Positions 54,301-64,000 of a DNA stretch of 64,000 nucleotides are shown here, piece by piece. The position numbers and the translations under genes are program-made. The DNA comes from Wocania_A sp965224845 (lineage in GTDB: Bacteria; Bacteroidota; Bacteroidia; Flavobacteriales; Flavobacteriaceae), in the NCBI GenBank assembly GCA_965224845.1, contig CBDDAJ010000012.1, positions 8,380-72,379 on the forward strand, in the 5' to 3' direction. The notes beneath the pieces were generated by a model. It made no database searches. It was given only the letters and a program-made list of their open reading frames with translations, and had not been told where the DNA came from. How positions within the stretch are numbered: the stretch's first letter is position 1; each line of letters begins with the position of its first letter.

Positions 54301-54728
54301 ATTCAACACAAAGTTTGAAGGAAGCCAAAATACATTATAAGGCTTATAATTTTGCTAGTAGTTATATTGAAAATAATGGAGATAACTCATTTAAAATTAA
54401 AAATCTACCTATTGAGGCTCAATACGCTTCAATAAATTCTATACTCTCTGAAGATGTAAATGATGATGGTCATTTAGATTTAATAGTTTCTGGAAATCTA
54501 TATGCTTCTGAAGCTGAAACTCCTAGAAGTGACGCTAGTTATGGACTCTATTTAGAAGGAGATGGCAAAGGTGATTTTAAGCCAATAGCAACTTCCAAAA
54601 GTGGATTGCTTATAAAAGGTGATGTAAAGCAGGCTGCTTTTATTAAAACAAAAAAAGCTAAACCTATTATTGCTTTTGCAAAAAACAATAAAGCACTACA
54701 ATTTGTTACAAGAGTTAGTAGTAAATGA
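51375..54728 (+). CDS. VCBS / FG-GAP repeat lipoprotein with ASPIC-UnbV domain
   Basis: An 1117-residue lipoprotein (signal LLIASINAC). It has many aspartate-rich repeats such as GDVNNDGLDDIYF, DYDNDGDLDLYV and DFDNDGFKDLFV, which bind calcium in a beta propeller. An ASPIC/UnbV domain (about 510-610; LARGFQSSVTPKLHFGLG, SVLVVWQNGKQQ) lies between two propeller sets. Such proteins often follow susCD pairs in marine flavobacterial glycan loci, with presumed surface binding. No enzyme residues are recognised. Confidence 0.85.
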   Translation: MKLFRIFIYALLIASINACISEKNDLKNKRRFISLNPESSGITFVNKLTENDSVNYFNYGYIYMGGGVAIGDVNNDGLDDIYFTGNMVNNALYLNKGNLQFEDVSEVSKTKADNRWVTGVTMVDINADGWLDIYVSVSGIWTTTKNLLYINKGLNKEGIPIFLEQAEIYGIADTGNSTQSTFFDYDNDGDLDLYVLNYPPTPFQSSLSYYKKKLQKATSIESNTLYRNNGDGTFTDVSKPSGLHQFSLSLSVAVGDYNNDGWQDMYVSNDFESLDNFYLNNGDGTFTDQLIKATNQVSFYGMGTDVADINNDGLLDMIQLDMTPKDNRRSKANMQSMNIEKFENMTEDVFFYQYMQNSLQLNRGIDENGIPHFSNLSQLSGVAFTDWSWASLLADFDNDGFKDLFVTNGSRREINNKDFFNKLKKEHGHKKKEEMDLLKYIEQMPSEKIENYVFKNNGDITFIDVSKAWGLNYKGFSNGTAYADLDNDGDLDLVVNNFDEPSIVYKNTTSDNKAPNYVQFKFKGNSKNPLGIGTKVTIFHKENRQYQELMLARGFQSSVTPKLHFGLGNDTKIDSVLVVWQNGKQQKLKNVSANRLLNIDYKKSTMHELIELEKSTIFNDITEKVNVDYLHQENRFDDYYYQVLLPHKMSQFGPALATGDINNDGLDDFYIGGASGKLGAIYKQDINGTFSKLKTHDSWEADKIKEDTNAAFFDANNDGYLDLYVVSGGNEFYKNSKPYQDRLYINDRRGGFIKNEKALPQIFSSGSKVVPADYDDDGDMDLLIAGRHLPRNYPEPVTSFILRNDSNQSNIVFTDVTHQIAPGLINIGMVTDAVWTDYNNDNALDIVLVGEWMPLTFFTNKKGQFINETKTYGIDKSTGWWSSIIADDFDKDGDIDFVAGNLGLNYKYKASTEASFDIYADDFDNNKSLDIVLGYYNDGEQFPVRGRQCSSQQIPAIEVKFKDYNSFAEANLADVYSTQSLKEAKIHYKAYNFASSYIENNGDNSFKIKNLPIEAQYASINSILSEDVNDDGHLDLIVSGNLYASEAETPRSDASYGLYLEGDGKGDFKPIATSKSGLLIKGDVKQAAFIKTKKAKPIIAFAKNNKALQFVTRVSSK

Positions 54729-54958
54729 TTTTTATGATGAATAGACAAACCCATTTGATTAAAAATTAGACTTAAAAAAAAAGAATGCTAGTTAAATTTG
54801 ATTTGTTGAAAACAATAGTTAAGCAATGAGAAAAACAGCAAAAACCCCCACTATACAGAAAATCATTATAAATAAGTTTTTACAAAAACTAAAAAGCTGG
54901 CTTATTGAAGAAGAGTCCAAAGAAGAAAATATAATTAAGTTTACTAAGATAAATAAGA
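54729..54958 (+). other. Intergenic region with a possible 46-aa ORF
   Basis: A 230-bp AT-rich gap. An ATG at 54826 opens a 46-codon frame to TAA at 54966 (MRKTAKTPTIQKIIINKFLQKL..., lysine-rich and helical), overlapping the next start. There is no clear ribosome site or family match, so it may be non-coding. Confidence 0.25.
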
Positions 54959-57160
54959 ATGAATAAGCTATACTCTATTTTAATATTTCTTATAGTTATT
55001 AATTTTTTTAACTGTGCAGGCAAAGAATCAAATTTATATGAAGAAATAACAAGCCCTATTAATAAATTAGCCTTAAGGCTAAACCCAGATATTGCAAATA
55101 AAATTAAGTTTAAAACTATAAATAGCTCAAAAGATATTTTTGAAATAGAAATGGATAAAAGCCTAGTTGTTATTTCTGGTAATAATTACAATTCAATGGC
55201 AGTAGGTTTAAACTATTATTTGAAAAATTATTGCCATACCTATGTGTCTTGGTTTGTAGATGATAAAATAGAACTGCCTAAAAACCTGCCAATAGTACCT
55301 AAAAAAATAACAAAGTCAGCAAGAGTAAAAAATCGTTTCTTTTTAAACTATTGCACATTTGGTTATACTATGCCATGGTGGCAATGGAAAGATTGGGAGC
55401 GTTTTATTGATTGGATGGCATTAAATGGTATCAATATGCCTTTAGCAATTACTGGTCAAGAAGCAATTTGGTATGATGTGTGGAAAGCCTACGGTCTGTC
55501 AGATGAACAAATAAGGAGTTATTTTACTGGGCCTGCTCACTTGCCTTGGCATCGTATGTCAAATTTAGACAAATGGGGAGGTACATTACCAAAATCGTGG
55601 TTAAATCACCAAAAAGAATTACAAAAACAAATAATAAAACGCGAACGCGAACTGGGAATGAAACCCGTTCTACCAGCTTTTGCTGGTCATGTGCCAGAAG
55701 CCTTGAAAACAACACACCCAAGTGCAAAAATTAATCAATTAAGCTCTTGGGGAGGTTTTGAGGATAAATATAGAAGTTTCTTTTTAGACCCCTTGGATTC
55801 ATTATTTAAAAATATCCAACATAAATTTTTAACCAAACAAACAGAGATTTACGGGACAGATAATATTTATGGAGCAGACCCTTTTAATGAAGTACATCCT
55901 CCTAGTTGGGAACCAGAATATTTAGCATCTGTATCTAATACTATTTATTCATCTATAAAAGATGTTGATGCTGATGCTACTTGGTTGCAAATGTCATGGA
56001 TTTTTTATTTTGAACGAGAGCACTGGACTAACGAGCGTATAGAAGCCATGGTTCGTGCAGTACCTCAAAATAAGATGCTACTGTTAGATTATTATTGTGA
56101 GAACAAAGAGGTTTGGAAAATGACCGATTCATTTTTTAAGCAACCATTCATTTGGTGTTATCTGGGTAATTTTGGAGGCAATACCATGATGGCTGGTAAT
56201 TTAGATGAAGTTGAAATACGTATAGAAAATGCTTTGAAAAAGAATTCAAATATGTGGGGAATAGGCTCTACTTTAGAAGCTTTTGATGTAAATCCTATGA
56301 TGTATGAATATGTATTTGAAAAAGCTTGGGAATCGTCGTCAACAAATACAGGGAAGTGGATTAAAAAATGGGCCGATTTGCGATACGGAAGTGTAAATGA
56401 TGCTAATCAAAAAGCATGGGGTGTTCTGCATGATAGCATTTATAAATATCCTGCTCGATTAGGGCAGGGAACTTTAACAAATGCAAGACCTACTTTAACA
56501 GGAAGTGGAAATTGGACGACAGATCCAACCATAAACTATAACAATTCAGATTTATTTAAAGCCTGGAAAGTAATGTTACAAAATCCAAGCGAAAAAGAGA
56601 GTTATAAATATGATGTTGTCAATATAGGACGTCAAGTATTAGGAAATTATTTTAGTGTTTTAAGAGACAGATTTACACAAAGTTATAAATCTAAAAATTT
56701 AGTAAAGTTAAAGTCCGATGGTGTTAAAATGTTACAATTATTGGACGACTTAGAAATATTACTTACTACAAACAATTCCTTTTTATTGGGAAAATGGTTA
56801 AATAATGCGAAAGCTTTCGCCGCAAATGAAGAAGAAGAAACATATTACGAGCACAATGCCCGAAATATTGTTACTACTTGGGGTGCTGAAGCTCAAAGCT
56901 TGAACGATTATGCTAATAGAACATGGGCAGGTTTGGTAAAAGGATATTATAAACAGCGGTGGAAAATGTTTATAACCGATGTTATCGATGCTGTTGAAAA
57001 TGGCCATAGGTTTGATGAAAAAGCATTTTATAAAAAAGTAACCCAGTTTGAGTGGGAGTGGACCCAAAACAAAGAAGTTTATCCAAAAGCAGCAAACGGT
57101 AGTTCTGTGGAAATTGCTGAAAGGATAGTAAATAGGTACGAAGCAGCTATTCTTAAATAA
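54959..57160 (+). CDS. Alpha-N-acetylglucosaminidase, GH89 (NAGLU-like)
   Basis: A 733-residue lipoprotein (signal IVINFFNC). The GH89 core is clear: NYCTFGYTMPWWQWKDWERFIDWMALNGINMPLAITGQEAIWYDVW (from about residue 130), YGADPFNEVHPP with the first catalytic Glu (about 310), and GIGSTLEAFDVNPMMYEYVFEKAW with the second (about 440). The family removes terminal alpha-linked N-acetylglucosamine from glycans such as heparan sulfate or mucin types. Size matches the family and the frame is intact. Confidence 0.93.
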   Translation: MNKLYSILIFLIVINFFNCAGKESNLYEEITSPINKLALRLNPDIANKIKFKTINSSKDIFEIEMDKSLVVISGNNYNSMAVGLNYYLKNYCHTYVSWFVDDKIELPKNLPIVPKKITKSARVKNRFFLNYCTFGYTMPWWQWKDWERFIDWMALNGINMPLAITGQEAIWYDVWKAYGLSDEQIRSYFTGPAHLPWHRMSNLDKWGGTLPKSWLNHQKELQKQIIKRERELGMKPVLPAFAGHVPEALKTTHPSAKINQLSSWGGFEDKYRSFFLDPLDSLFKNIQHKFLTKQTEIYGTDNIYGADPFNEVHPPSWEPEYLASVSNTIYSSIKDVDADATWLQMSWIFYFEREHWTNERIEAMVRAVPQNKMLLLDYYCENKEVWKMTDSFFKQPFIWCYLGNFGGNTMMAGNLDEVEIRIENALKKNSNMWGIGSTLEAFDVNPMMYEYVFEKAWESSSTNTGKWIKKWADLRYGSVNDANQKAWGVLHDSIYKYPARLGQGTLTNARPTLTGSGNWTTDPTINYNNSDLFKAWKVMLQNPSEKESYKYDVVNIGRQVLGNYFSVLRDRFTQSYKSKNLVKLKSDGVKMLQLLDDLEILLTTNNSFLLGKWLNNAKAFAANEEEETYYEHNARNIVTTWGAEAQSLNDYANRTWAGLVKGYYKQRWKMFITDVIDAVENGHRFDEKAFYKKVTQFEWEWTQNKEVYPKAANGSSVEIAERIVNRYEAAILK

Positions 57161-57180
57161 AACTAATCTTAATTTATACT

Positions 57181-58981
57181 ATGAAAAAGAAGAGCGTATT
57201 AATACTATTTATTATCATTTTCTCTTTTTGGAATTGTTCTAAAAAAGATACGATGGCAGATGCCAAACTTCTACCTGCATTAGATACAGAAGTTAGTATT
57301 GAAGATTTTATATATCCTAATAAAGGCGATTTTGGAATAGGAGAAAATGTAACCTTAAATGCCTTTGCCATAAAAAACATATCTGCCACTAAGGTTAGTA
57401 TAACAAGTGTTATTGTTAGGGTGATAAATTTTAAAGAACCAAATAAAAGTGTTCATACTTTTGAGCTAGCAAAAAATATAGAGATTCCTGTTAATAATAG
57501 TTATACTGTTGCAAGTCAAGATATAATTTCTATTCCCTCAGATTTTCAAAAAGATTCTTATGGTATATATATAGATGTTAAATTTATTGGCGGAGCAATT
57601 AAAAAATTCTATAAAACATTTTTTAGGGTTACAGACCCTCAAACGTTATTAACTTATAACATAGGCAAAGAAGATTACCAAGGCTTATCTGTTTTTAAGT
57701 TAAGGGGAGGTTTAAGTGCAGAGTATAGCATTCAAAAATCAGTAGCAACATTTGTATCTGGAATTTCGCATACTTGGACTACTCCTATAGAAACTGTGGC
57801 CTCTACACCAGACTTTTTAGAGCGATCTATTAATAGTACCATTGATTTCTATAATGAAGTTATTGGGGATACAGCACCAATCGAAAATATTATTATATCA
57901 ACAGGAATTCCTGGAGTACAGTATCTGGCACGAAACATGAAAGCCATAGTACTGCCTGTACATTATTTAGTTGCATCTGGAACAGTAAAAGAAGCACAAA
58001 CAATTCTTGAGCATGCAAACAATACAGGCTATTCTGCTTATGGTACAATTGGTCATGATTTTTCAATTACTAACACACAAAGTGTTGGATGGATAAAGCT
58101 TTTAGAATTACCCAGTCAATATAAAAAATTCATTAATGATCATCAGGTAAAGAATGTTATTTTATTGGGACATACAGGAACGAATGATGGTGAAACTGAG
58201 GCACAAAAAGTAACAGATAGTAGAGGTGAATATGAAAAGGGCTCACTGTATTTAATGCGGTTTTCTGGTGATGCGTCAGATGGGTATTTAAAACAAATAC
58301 TAAGTGATTATAATACCACTCAGCTATCTAATGTTAGCAAAGTAGCAGATTGGGAAGCAGGTATTATTACCGAGCAAATAGATAATTTTAGTAATGTGCT
58401 TAAAGCCGAAACCAGTGTGTCTGTTGCCACAATAACGGCCAATGATGGAGTGCATTTATGGAATTTAGGAACCTATACTGCATTATCATTGATGCAGAAA
58501 AACAAAGCTGCTTTTGAAGTTGATGGACCTGTAGTAAGAGGAATTTCCACAAATCAATATCTACTAGGTAATCCGGGTTATGAAAGCTATATTAGATATG
58601 TGCCATTTCTATATTTTGCTGGGTTTTCAGCCGAGTTTCAGTATGATAATTGGTTGAGTACTAAAATAAAAACAGCTATAAACAACTACTTCCCGGATAT
58701 TGTTTTTGAAGATTTAACGTTTTGGACAAATGATGCTTCAATGGATACCCTGCTAAAATCTAAAGGGCTAACAGTTAGGTCAAGTAATTATCAAGAAGGG
58801 CAACTTTGGGATACAAGTAATGGTTTAAATAGTTTAACTGAAGTTAGAGCGGTTGATATAATTAATAAAAACAACAGCTTCAGAATTTAAAAGCTGGAAC
58901 GACAGTTTAAAGTATTTAGACTTAAATGATTTACAGGATATTTCTAATAAATTCCCAGACATTAAAGTTTCTATTAAATAA
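57181..58981 (+). pseudogene. Tandem unknown lipoprotein A, +1 frameshift near the 3' end
   Basis: A lipoprotein of about 600 residues (signal IIFSFWNC). A beta domain comes first (SIEDFIYPNKGDFGIGENVTLNAFAI), then an alpha/beta domain with ISTGIPG, LPVHYLVASGTVKEAQTIL, YGTIGHDFS, VILLGHTGT, DWEAGI and TANDGVHLWNLGTY. The frame stops at 58890. Removing one A in the run at 58867-58871 extends it to 58981, ending FKSWNDSLKYLDL...IKVSIK, which matches the tail of copy B. Length is 600 codons + 1. Family unknown to me; its place in a glycan locus suggests glycan binding or an undescribed enzyme. Otherwise complete. Confidence 0.7.
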
Positions 58982-58995
58982 AAAATAAAGTTCAA

Positions 58996-60811
58996 ATGAG
59001 AGTTAAAGCACTAATGTTTCTACTATTCGTTTTATTATTAGTTGGTTGTAAATGTGAAAGCAACACCAAAGTTATAAGACAAGCCTCTTCTTTAAAAGCT
59101 AATGTTGTTTTAAACCAGGGGTCATATAAAAAAGGTGATGTAATAAAGGCAGCCATTACTTTGGAAAATGGAAAAAACAAAACAATTGTTATTGAAAACT
59201 TAGGTTTGAGAATAGTGAATACTTCCGATAGCTTAAAATCTCTTACTAGAGAATTAAAAGGAAAGAATTTTAAATGGAAAGCTAGAAAGAAAGATTCAAT
59301 TACGTTAGATATAGTAATTCCAGAACAATTTGCAGAAGGAGTGTATGAGGTTTATACCACCCAAAAAGAAAAAGGATTTAAGGAAGACAACACATATCAA
59401 ACCTTTTTTAGAATAATTAATGATGATGAATTAACGGTTTTTGAAATTGAAACAGAAAAAATAAATAATGTGCCTATTTATAAGTTGGACGGTGGTATGA
59501 GCGCTGAATACGTTGTAGAAAAATCAGCTGAAAATCTTACATCTGGAATTTCTCACTCGTGGAATGTTAATGCTCCAGGCTCAGGCCCAAATCACGTATT
59601 AGGAACACCCAATTATTTAGAGAAGTCGATTAACAAAACAGTTGACTTTTATAATGATATTTTAGGAGAAGATACTGACGTGGAAACGGTGGTGATTTCG
59701 ACAGGTTTTCCCTCAATACCATATATCTCTAATGCCTTAAAGGCTCCTGTATTACCATTACATTTTTTGGTAAGCGTTAACACTGTAAAAGAAATTCAAA
59801 CTATTTTGAAAACGGCTAATAATAAAGGTATTGCTTCCTATGCCACATTAAGTCATGATCCATCTGTACCGTATGCCGTTTCTTGGATTAAATTGTTAAA
59901 GTTACCAAAAGCTTATACCGATTTTATTAAGAATCATAAAGTGAAAAATGTTGTAATCCTTGGAGCAACAGGAACAAGTGGAGGGGAAACCAAGGCAAAG
60001 CAATTATTATATGATGATAGTATAAAAGGGGATTATGCAGATAGAAGCATCTATATTATGTACCCAGGCACCTCTCCAGATGATGTTAAAACGTTGAATC
60101 ATAAGATTAAAGACTTAAATGAGTTTAGGCAGCAAGACAAATTTATTCAGATTGCAGATTGGGAAAGCGGTATAAATCAGAAGCAATTGATAAATTTCTG
60201 GAAGAACACAAAAATAATAGATAGTGAAATTAAAGTTGTTACAATAACTGCAAAAGACCTAACTCATTTATATAATTTAGGATCTTATAGCGTGCTAGCA
60301 TTAATGGATAAAAATGATGATAAGTTTGATGGTGTAAAAGGTGTGATTTTCAAACCCATATTTAATATCACATCCAGTTATTGAAGCAAAGAAAGGGTTT
60401 GTTCCATTATTGTACTGGCAATTAGTTGGTCCAAAATATACAGTATATAGATTAGAGAATGATGTGTTTAAGGCAATGATGCATTACTATCCTGAAACAA
60501 AATCAAAAAACCTAAAGCTTTGGTTAAACTCTACGCGAAATTTTGGAGCGTCATGGTCAGCCAAAAATTTAAAAAATGAGCTTAAAGAAAAAGGATATTC
60601 AAATTTTATTAACAATAATTATCAAGTTGATGAAGTTTGGGATTTATCTGATAACGTTGCGTCTCCTAGTGAGCTTTTATATAATGAAGTTAATGGAAGT
60701 TATGGCTTTGAAAACCTTAAGTTATGGAATGATTCACTTATTCCTTTAGATATTGATGATTTTAAAAGTATGTCAATTTTGTTTGGAGGGTTCGATGTGC
60801 AAGTAAAATAA
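58996..60811 (+). pseudogene. Tandem unknown lipoprotein B, +1 frameshift
   Basis: Paralogue of A, 14 bases after it, with signal LLLVGC. It shares GGMSAEYVVEKS, SGISHSW, ISTGFPS, LPLHFLVSVNTVKE, SHDPS, VVILGATGT, DWESGI and TAKDLTHLYNLGSY with A. The frame stops at 60384. Removing one C of CCC at 60355-60357 joins it to the frame ending at 60811 (...KPYLISHPVIEAKKGFVP...), restoring alignment to A. Length 605 codons + 1. The duplication is old, since identity is moderate. Function unknown. Confidence 0.7.
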
Positions 60812-60940
60812 CATTATGAACTTCTAATTATTTAAAAGACCAATATTCATACCTTTTTAGATTAATAGTTAGACTGTTAATTTTCATGCTAATTATAATT
60901 TTATTCAGTAAAAATTATAAACGAATTTAAATTTAATCGC

Positions 60941-62613
60941 ATGAAAAAATTATTACTATTATTTATAACAGCTTTGCTATATACGGGGGTATATTCGCAA
61001 CAAGCTATTAAGCCAATAGCAATTACTCAAACTGCAGGTACTTCTGAGTCAGCTTTAGGCCTGTCGCTCGACGATTTAATAACAGGTTCTGGACTAAGCA
61101 GTGAACCAGCAACCGTAGCAGATTTTGCTACAACTACACATGCAGTGGCCTGGGCAGATAGTTGGGCGACTGCAGACGAAGGTACACCAAGTTATTTTGG
61201 AGATGCTGCCAATTATCCCGATGTGGTATTTGAAATTGAATTTAGGAGCTACCTTTGATGTTACGTCATTTGCATACTGGGGTTATCCGGTGTTTCCATT
61301 AAATAATCCTAAAAATATTACTTTAGAGTTTTCCACAAACGGAGGAACAACCTATGTTACTACCGAAAATATTTCATTAGCCTCCTCAGTAGATGGGGGT
61401 AGTGGTATTGTACATCAGGCTGCATCATGGGCAACAGCAAGACAAGCCAATTTTGTTAGACTAACCATTACAGATAATCATGGAGGAGGTAGAATAGGAT
61501 TTGGAGAATTACGTTTTGGAGGAACACCGCAAGCAGGTTTGCCAGCAGACCCGTCTAATCTTACTGTAACTACAACATCATCTACTGAGGTTACTGTTAA
61601 TTGGGATGATAACTCAAATGACGAAACCGGGTTTAAATTAGAACGGAAAGAAGGCTCAGGGACTTTTGTGCAAATTGCTACCCCAGCAGCAAACGCCACA
61701 AGTTATGATGATTCAGGACTTTCACCATATACCATATACAGTTATAGGATTATTGCAACAAACGGTGTTGGAGATTCAACAGGTAAAGCAGAAGGCAGTG
61801 GTGCAACCAATGCAGTAAATGGAAGACCTACTATTTTAATAACACCTACTGTTATAGTACAAGATCAAGGAAATAGTGAAGGGGTGCTGTGGTTTATCTG
61901 CAGGAGATATGATTGATGACTCTGGATTATCAGCAATACCAGACGTAACAAATATAAACAGTATAACGCATTCAGGTAATTTTGGTGAAGGGAATGCGTT
62001 TTGCGACGGCTACAGATCAAGCTGGGGGATATTTTAGTGAGCCAGCTAACCCAAACCCAAGATTTACTCTAGATTTAGGAGATAGTTATAATATGTCTGC
62101 TTTAATTATTTGGGGATACCCTTTAGATAGCAGCGCAGAAGTTAAAGATATTACTTTAGAGTTTTCTACTGATGGAGGGGCCAGTTATACTGGTGGTACA
62201 GAAAATGTAGTGAGTGTATCAGCTTTAGGAGGTAATAGTAATGCATCAATTTTGGTTTTCTCTAATGTAAAGACAGCTAATTTTGTAAGAATGACATTTA
62301 CAGATAATCATGGAGGTGGACGTGTGGCTTTAGGAGAAGCTAAATTTGTTGGTGCGTTAAGTGCTGCTTTAAGTATAGATTCTGAGGGCTTAAATGTATT
62401 TAAACTATACCCTAACCCATCAACTGAACTTGTAAATGTTTCAAATGTAAAAGAGAAAGTTAGCGCAAGAATATTCGATTTTTTTAGGAAAAGAATTAAA
62501 AAGTGTTGAGCTTTTCAAGCAGTTCTAAGAAAATTGACGTTAGCGAATTGTCCTCTGGTATTTATTTCATTTCAATTAATAATACCAAAGCTTTAAAGTT
62601 TATTAAAAAGTAG
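60941..62613 (+). pseudogene. Discoidin/Fn3 protein with type IX sorting tail, five +1 frameshifts
   Basis: Reconstructed secreted protein of about 556 residues: signal peptide (MKKLLLLFITALLYTGVYSQ), a discoidin-like (F5/8 type C) domain, a fibronectin type III domain (PSNLTVTTTSSTEVTVNWDDNS...), a second discoidin-like domain (shared VKDITLEFSTDGG and FVRMTFTDNHGGGR), and a T9SS type A tail (FKLYPNPSTELVNVSNV...LSSGIYFISINN...KFIKK). Frames join if one base is removed at each of 61233-61235, 61881-61884, 61999-62002, 62479-62485 and 62512-62515. The total of 1673 nt = 3x557 + 2 agrees. A carbohydrate-binding surface protein is likely. Confidence 0.7.
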
Positions 62614-62640
62614 TTGTGCATATTAATTTAGATAAACAGG

Positions 62641-62671
62641 AGAGGTGTTCATTTTGAAGACCTCTTTTGTT
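62641..62671 (+). terminator. Terminator after the sorting-tail gene
   Basis: Stem AGAGGT / ACCTCT followed by a T-run, 30 bases after the reconstructed stop. Confidence 0.65.
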
Positions 62672-62689
62672 TATTAAGAATTTTAATTA

Positions 62690-62782
62690 TGCGAAAAGTA
62701 ATATACAAATATAGACTAGAGTTGTTTTTAACACTTTTATATCTATTTATATGCTCTTGCATATTTTGGATTTTAAGCTAAG
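62690..62782 (+). CDS. Possible 30-aa hydrophobic peptide
   Basis: ATG to TAA with a basic start and a hydrophobic helix ending FICSCIFWILS. It lies in a 490-bp gap between larger genes. No ribosome site is obvious; it may be chance or a decayed lipoprotein start. Confidence 0.2.
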
Positions 62783-62880
62783 TTTTTTTGATTTAAAATT
62801 TATCATTCTGAATCAAATTTATTTTATCCATATCTGAGATTAATAATTGTTTCGACATTTTTCTGTACACTCTACTAAAC

Positions 62881-62920
62881 AAGACTCAAGTACATTTTTG
62901 TATTTGAGTCTTTTCTTTTT
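62881..62920 (+). terminator. Second terminator in the 62.6-63.1 kb gap
   Basis: 9-bp perfect stem AAGACTCAA (62881-62889) / TTGAGTCTT (62904-62912), then TTCTTTTT. No gene ends just before it, so it may end a small RNA or the short peptide transcript at 62690. Confidence 0.6.
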
Positions 62921-63106
62921 ATAAAAACATAAGCATCTATGGCTTTACAGGCTAAATAATATAAGCCTTTATACTTTATAAAATAATGAATTGTTTTTAA
63001 GCTTTCAGAAGTTTAAGCAAAACACCCCCCTTATTATCCAAAAATGACACATATAGAATTGAGTTAAAAACTTTTCTTTTGAAAAGAATAATTTACAATA
63101 AGATTA

Positions 63107-64000
63107 ATGAAAAACTTTTTTTACTGTATTAGACTAGCCTTAATGATTTTTAATGATCCTAAATTTTGGTTGTGTTGATAATGAATATGTACAAAGGAAA
63201 CCAGAAACAATAAGTTTAGATACTATAGAAACAACTCCGGAATGGTTGAATTTAAATGTTGATGAGGTCTTTTTAACAGACAGCTTAAATATATGGGTGC
63301 CAACTGGTAGTTTTCAAACATCATCTTTAATAAGGGTTCCAAGGTTTCCACGAAAATTTTCTGAAGATGAATTAAAAGAAAATGAGGCACTAAAGGATTT
63401 TCAAATTACAAACCTCCCTAAAGCTAGTGTATTAGAACTTAGCTCCGTTAAAAACGAACAAATATCGGCGCAAATAGTATTAGGCTCAAAACAAGACATT
63501 TCAGAAGTTCAGGTAAATATTAGCAACTTAAAAGCTTCTAATGGAGAAGTAATTAGTAAAAAAAATTTTCAAATAAGATATGTTCAATATGTTCCAATAC
63601 AACGAGCCAGAAGTGAGTATGATTGGTCTCCAAAATTAGAGGATATAATTGGAGAAGGTGTTTCGGGAAATATGGCTCCAGATATTGTTGGAGGACCCTT
63701 TGTTAGAATTAAAATCAATTAACATTCCTGCTTATAGAGCACAACCAGTCTGGATAACTTTTAAGGTTCCTAAAAATACTGCTTCTGGGGTTTATGAAGG
63801 TAATATTATAATTAGTTGTATGCCGTTTGGCAATGTTGAGTATAAGGTGAAATTAAACATTCAAAAAGAAGAATTACCAGATCCGAAAGATTTTAAGTTT
63901 CATTTAGATTTGTGGTTAAACCCTACTGCTATAGCAGATTATTATAATTTGAAGCATTGGTCTGAACCACATTGGCGATGATCTCTTAATATTTAATAGA
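63107..64000 (+). pseudogene. GH123/DUF4091-like lipoprotein, partial and frameshifted
   Basis: Reconstructed N-terminal part of a lipoprotein: MKNFFYCIRLALMILMILNFGC (lipobox LNFGC), then a beta domain and YRAQPVWITFKVPKNTASGVYEGNI, leading to HLDLWLNPTAIADYYNLKHWSEPHW. This order resembles GH123-type N-acetylgalactosaminidase and DUF4091 proteins. Frames join with one base removed in T5 at 63147-63151, in GGACCC at 63693-63698 and near 63973-63977. The gene runs off the window, so its catalytic domain is not seen. It would pair with the GH89 enzyme in trimming N-acetylhexosamines. Confidence 0.6.

Noticed and set aside
58867..63977. Programmed ribosomal frameshifting in the right-end genes
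   Set aside because: Sites are many, unrelated in sequence and scattered through conserved domains. No common slippery heptamer or downstream structure is seen.

Overview
The window comes from a member of the Bacteroidota, almost certainly a flavobacterium. Support comes from a complete gldKLMN locus (gliding / type IX secretion), a SusC/SusD pair, a hybrid two-component regulator, a C-terminal type IX sorting domain, and a promoter of the Bacteroidetes TTTG-N19-TAnnTTTG type in front of a tRNA. The host backbone is AT-rich. The central 30 kb looks visibly richer in G+C, as expected for acquired DNA.

Left backbone (1-11510): 3' end of topA, a formimidoylglutamase-like arginase-fold enzyme, gldK-gldL-gldM-gldN (gldN carries a +1 frameshift), an FAD-dependent oxidoreductase, a DUF983 membrane protein, an ABC-F ATPase, a leucine-rich-repeat protein, a small CPXCG zinc-ribbon protein, and the initiator tRNA-fMet.

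Integrated element (about 11468-42101): a genomic island sits in the 3' part of tRNA-fMet. A 47-bp copy of the tRNA 3' part lies at each end, and an identical 20-bp putative integrase arm site lies just inside each end. A tyrosine recombinase abuts the right end. The island has a MobF relaxase, a soluble VirD4/TraD-like coupling ATPase and accessory genes (ArdC, SSB, RadC-like, HTH/excisionase-like proteins, a second P4-type integrase). I see no mating-pore genes, so I read it as an integrative mobilizable element. A 13-bp perfect inverted repeat directly upstream of the relaxase gene is a good oriT candidate. Cargo is defence-like: a trypsin-like protease; a five-gene operon (C-type regulator, 1002-aa N6-adenine methylase, PD-(D/E)XK nuclease, RX4H HEPN protein, GIY-YIG nuclease); a Fic protein; a two-TM plus beta-domain protein; and a 511-aa protein with a TIR / nucleoside-deoxyribosyltransferase-like C-terminal domain followed by a small unknown gene. 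The last two are the best candidates for undescribed immune components.

Right backbone (42103-64000): a glycan utilisation locus. It holds a hybrid two-component sensor/AraC regulator facing away from susC-susD, a VCBS/ASPIC-UnbV lipoprotein, a GH89 alpha-N-acetylglucosaminidase, two tandem paralogous lipoproteins of unknown function, a multidomain discoidin/Fn3 protein with a sorting tail, and the start of a GH123/DUF4091-like lipoprotein. SusC/SusD would import glycan pieces, the surface enzymes would trim N-acetylhexosamines, and the hybrid regulator would sense the product.

Quality warning: all about twelve frameshifts I can reconstruct (gldN, the GIY-YIG gene, and about ten between 58.87 and 63.98 kb) are single-base insertions, nearly all in homopolymer runs. 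This one-directional pattern suggests base-calling or assembly error more than gene decay, so the broken genes at the right end are annotated as reconstructed units.
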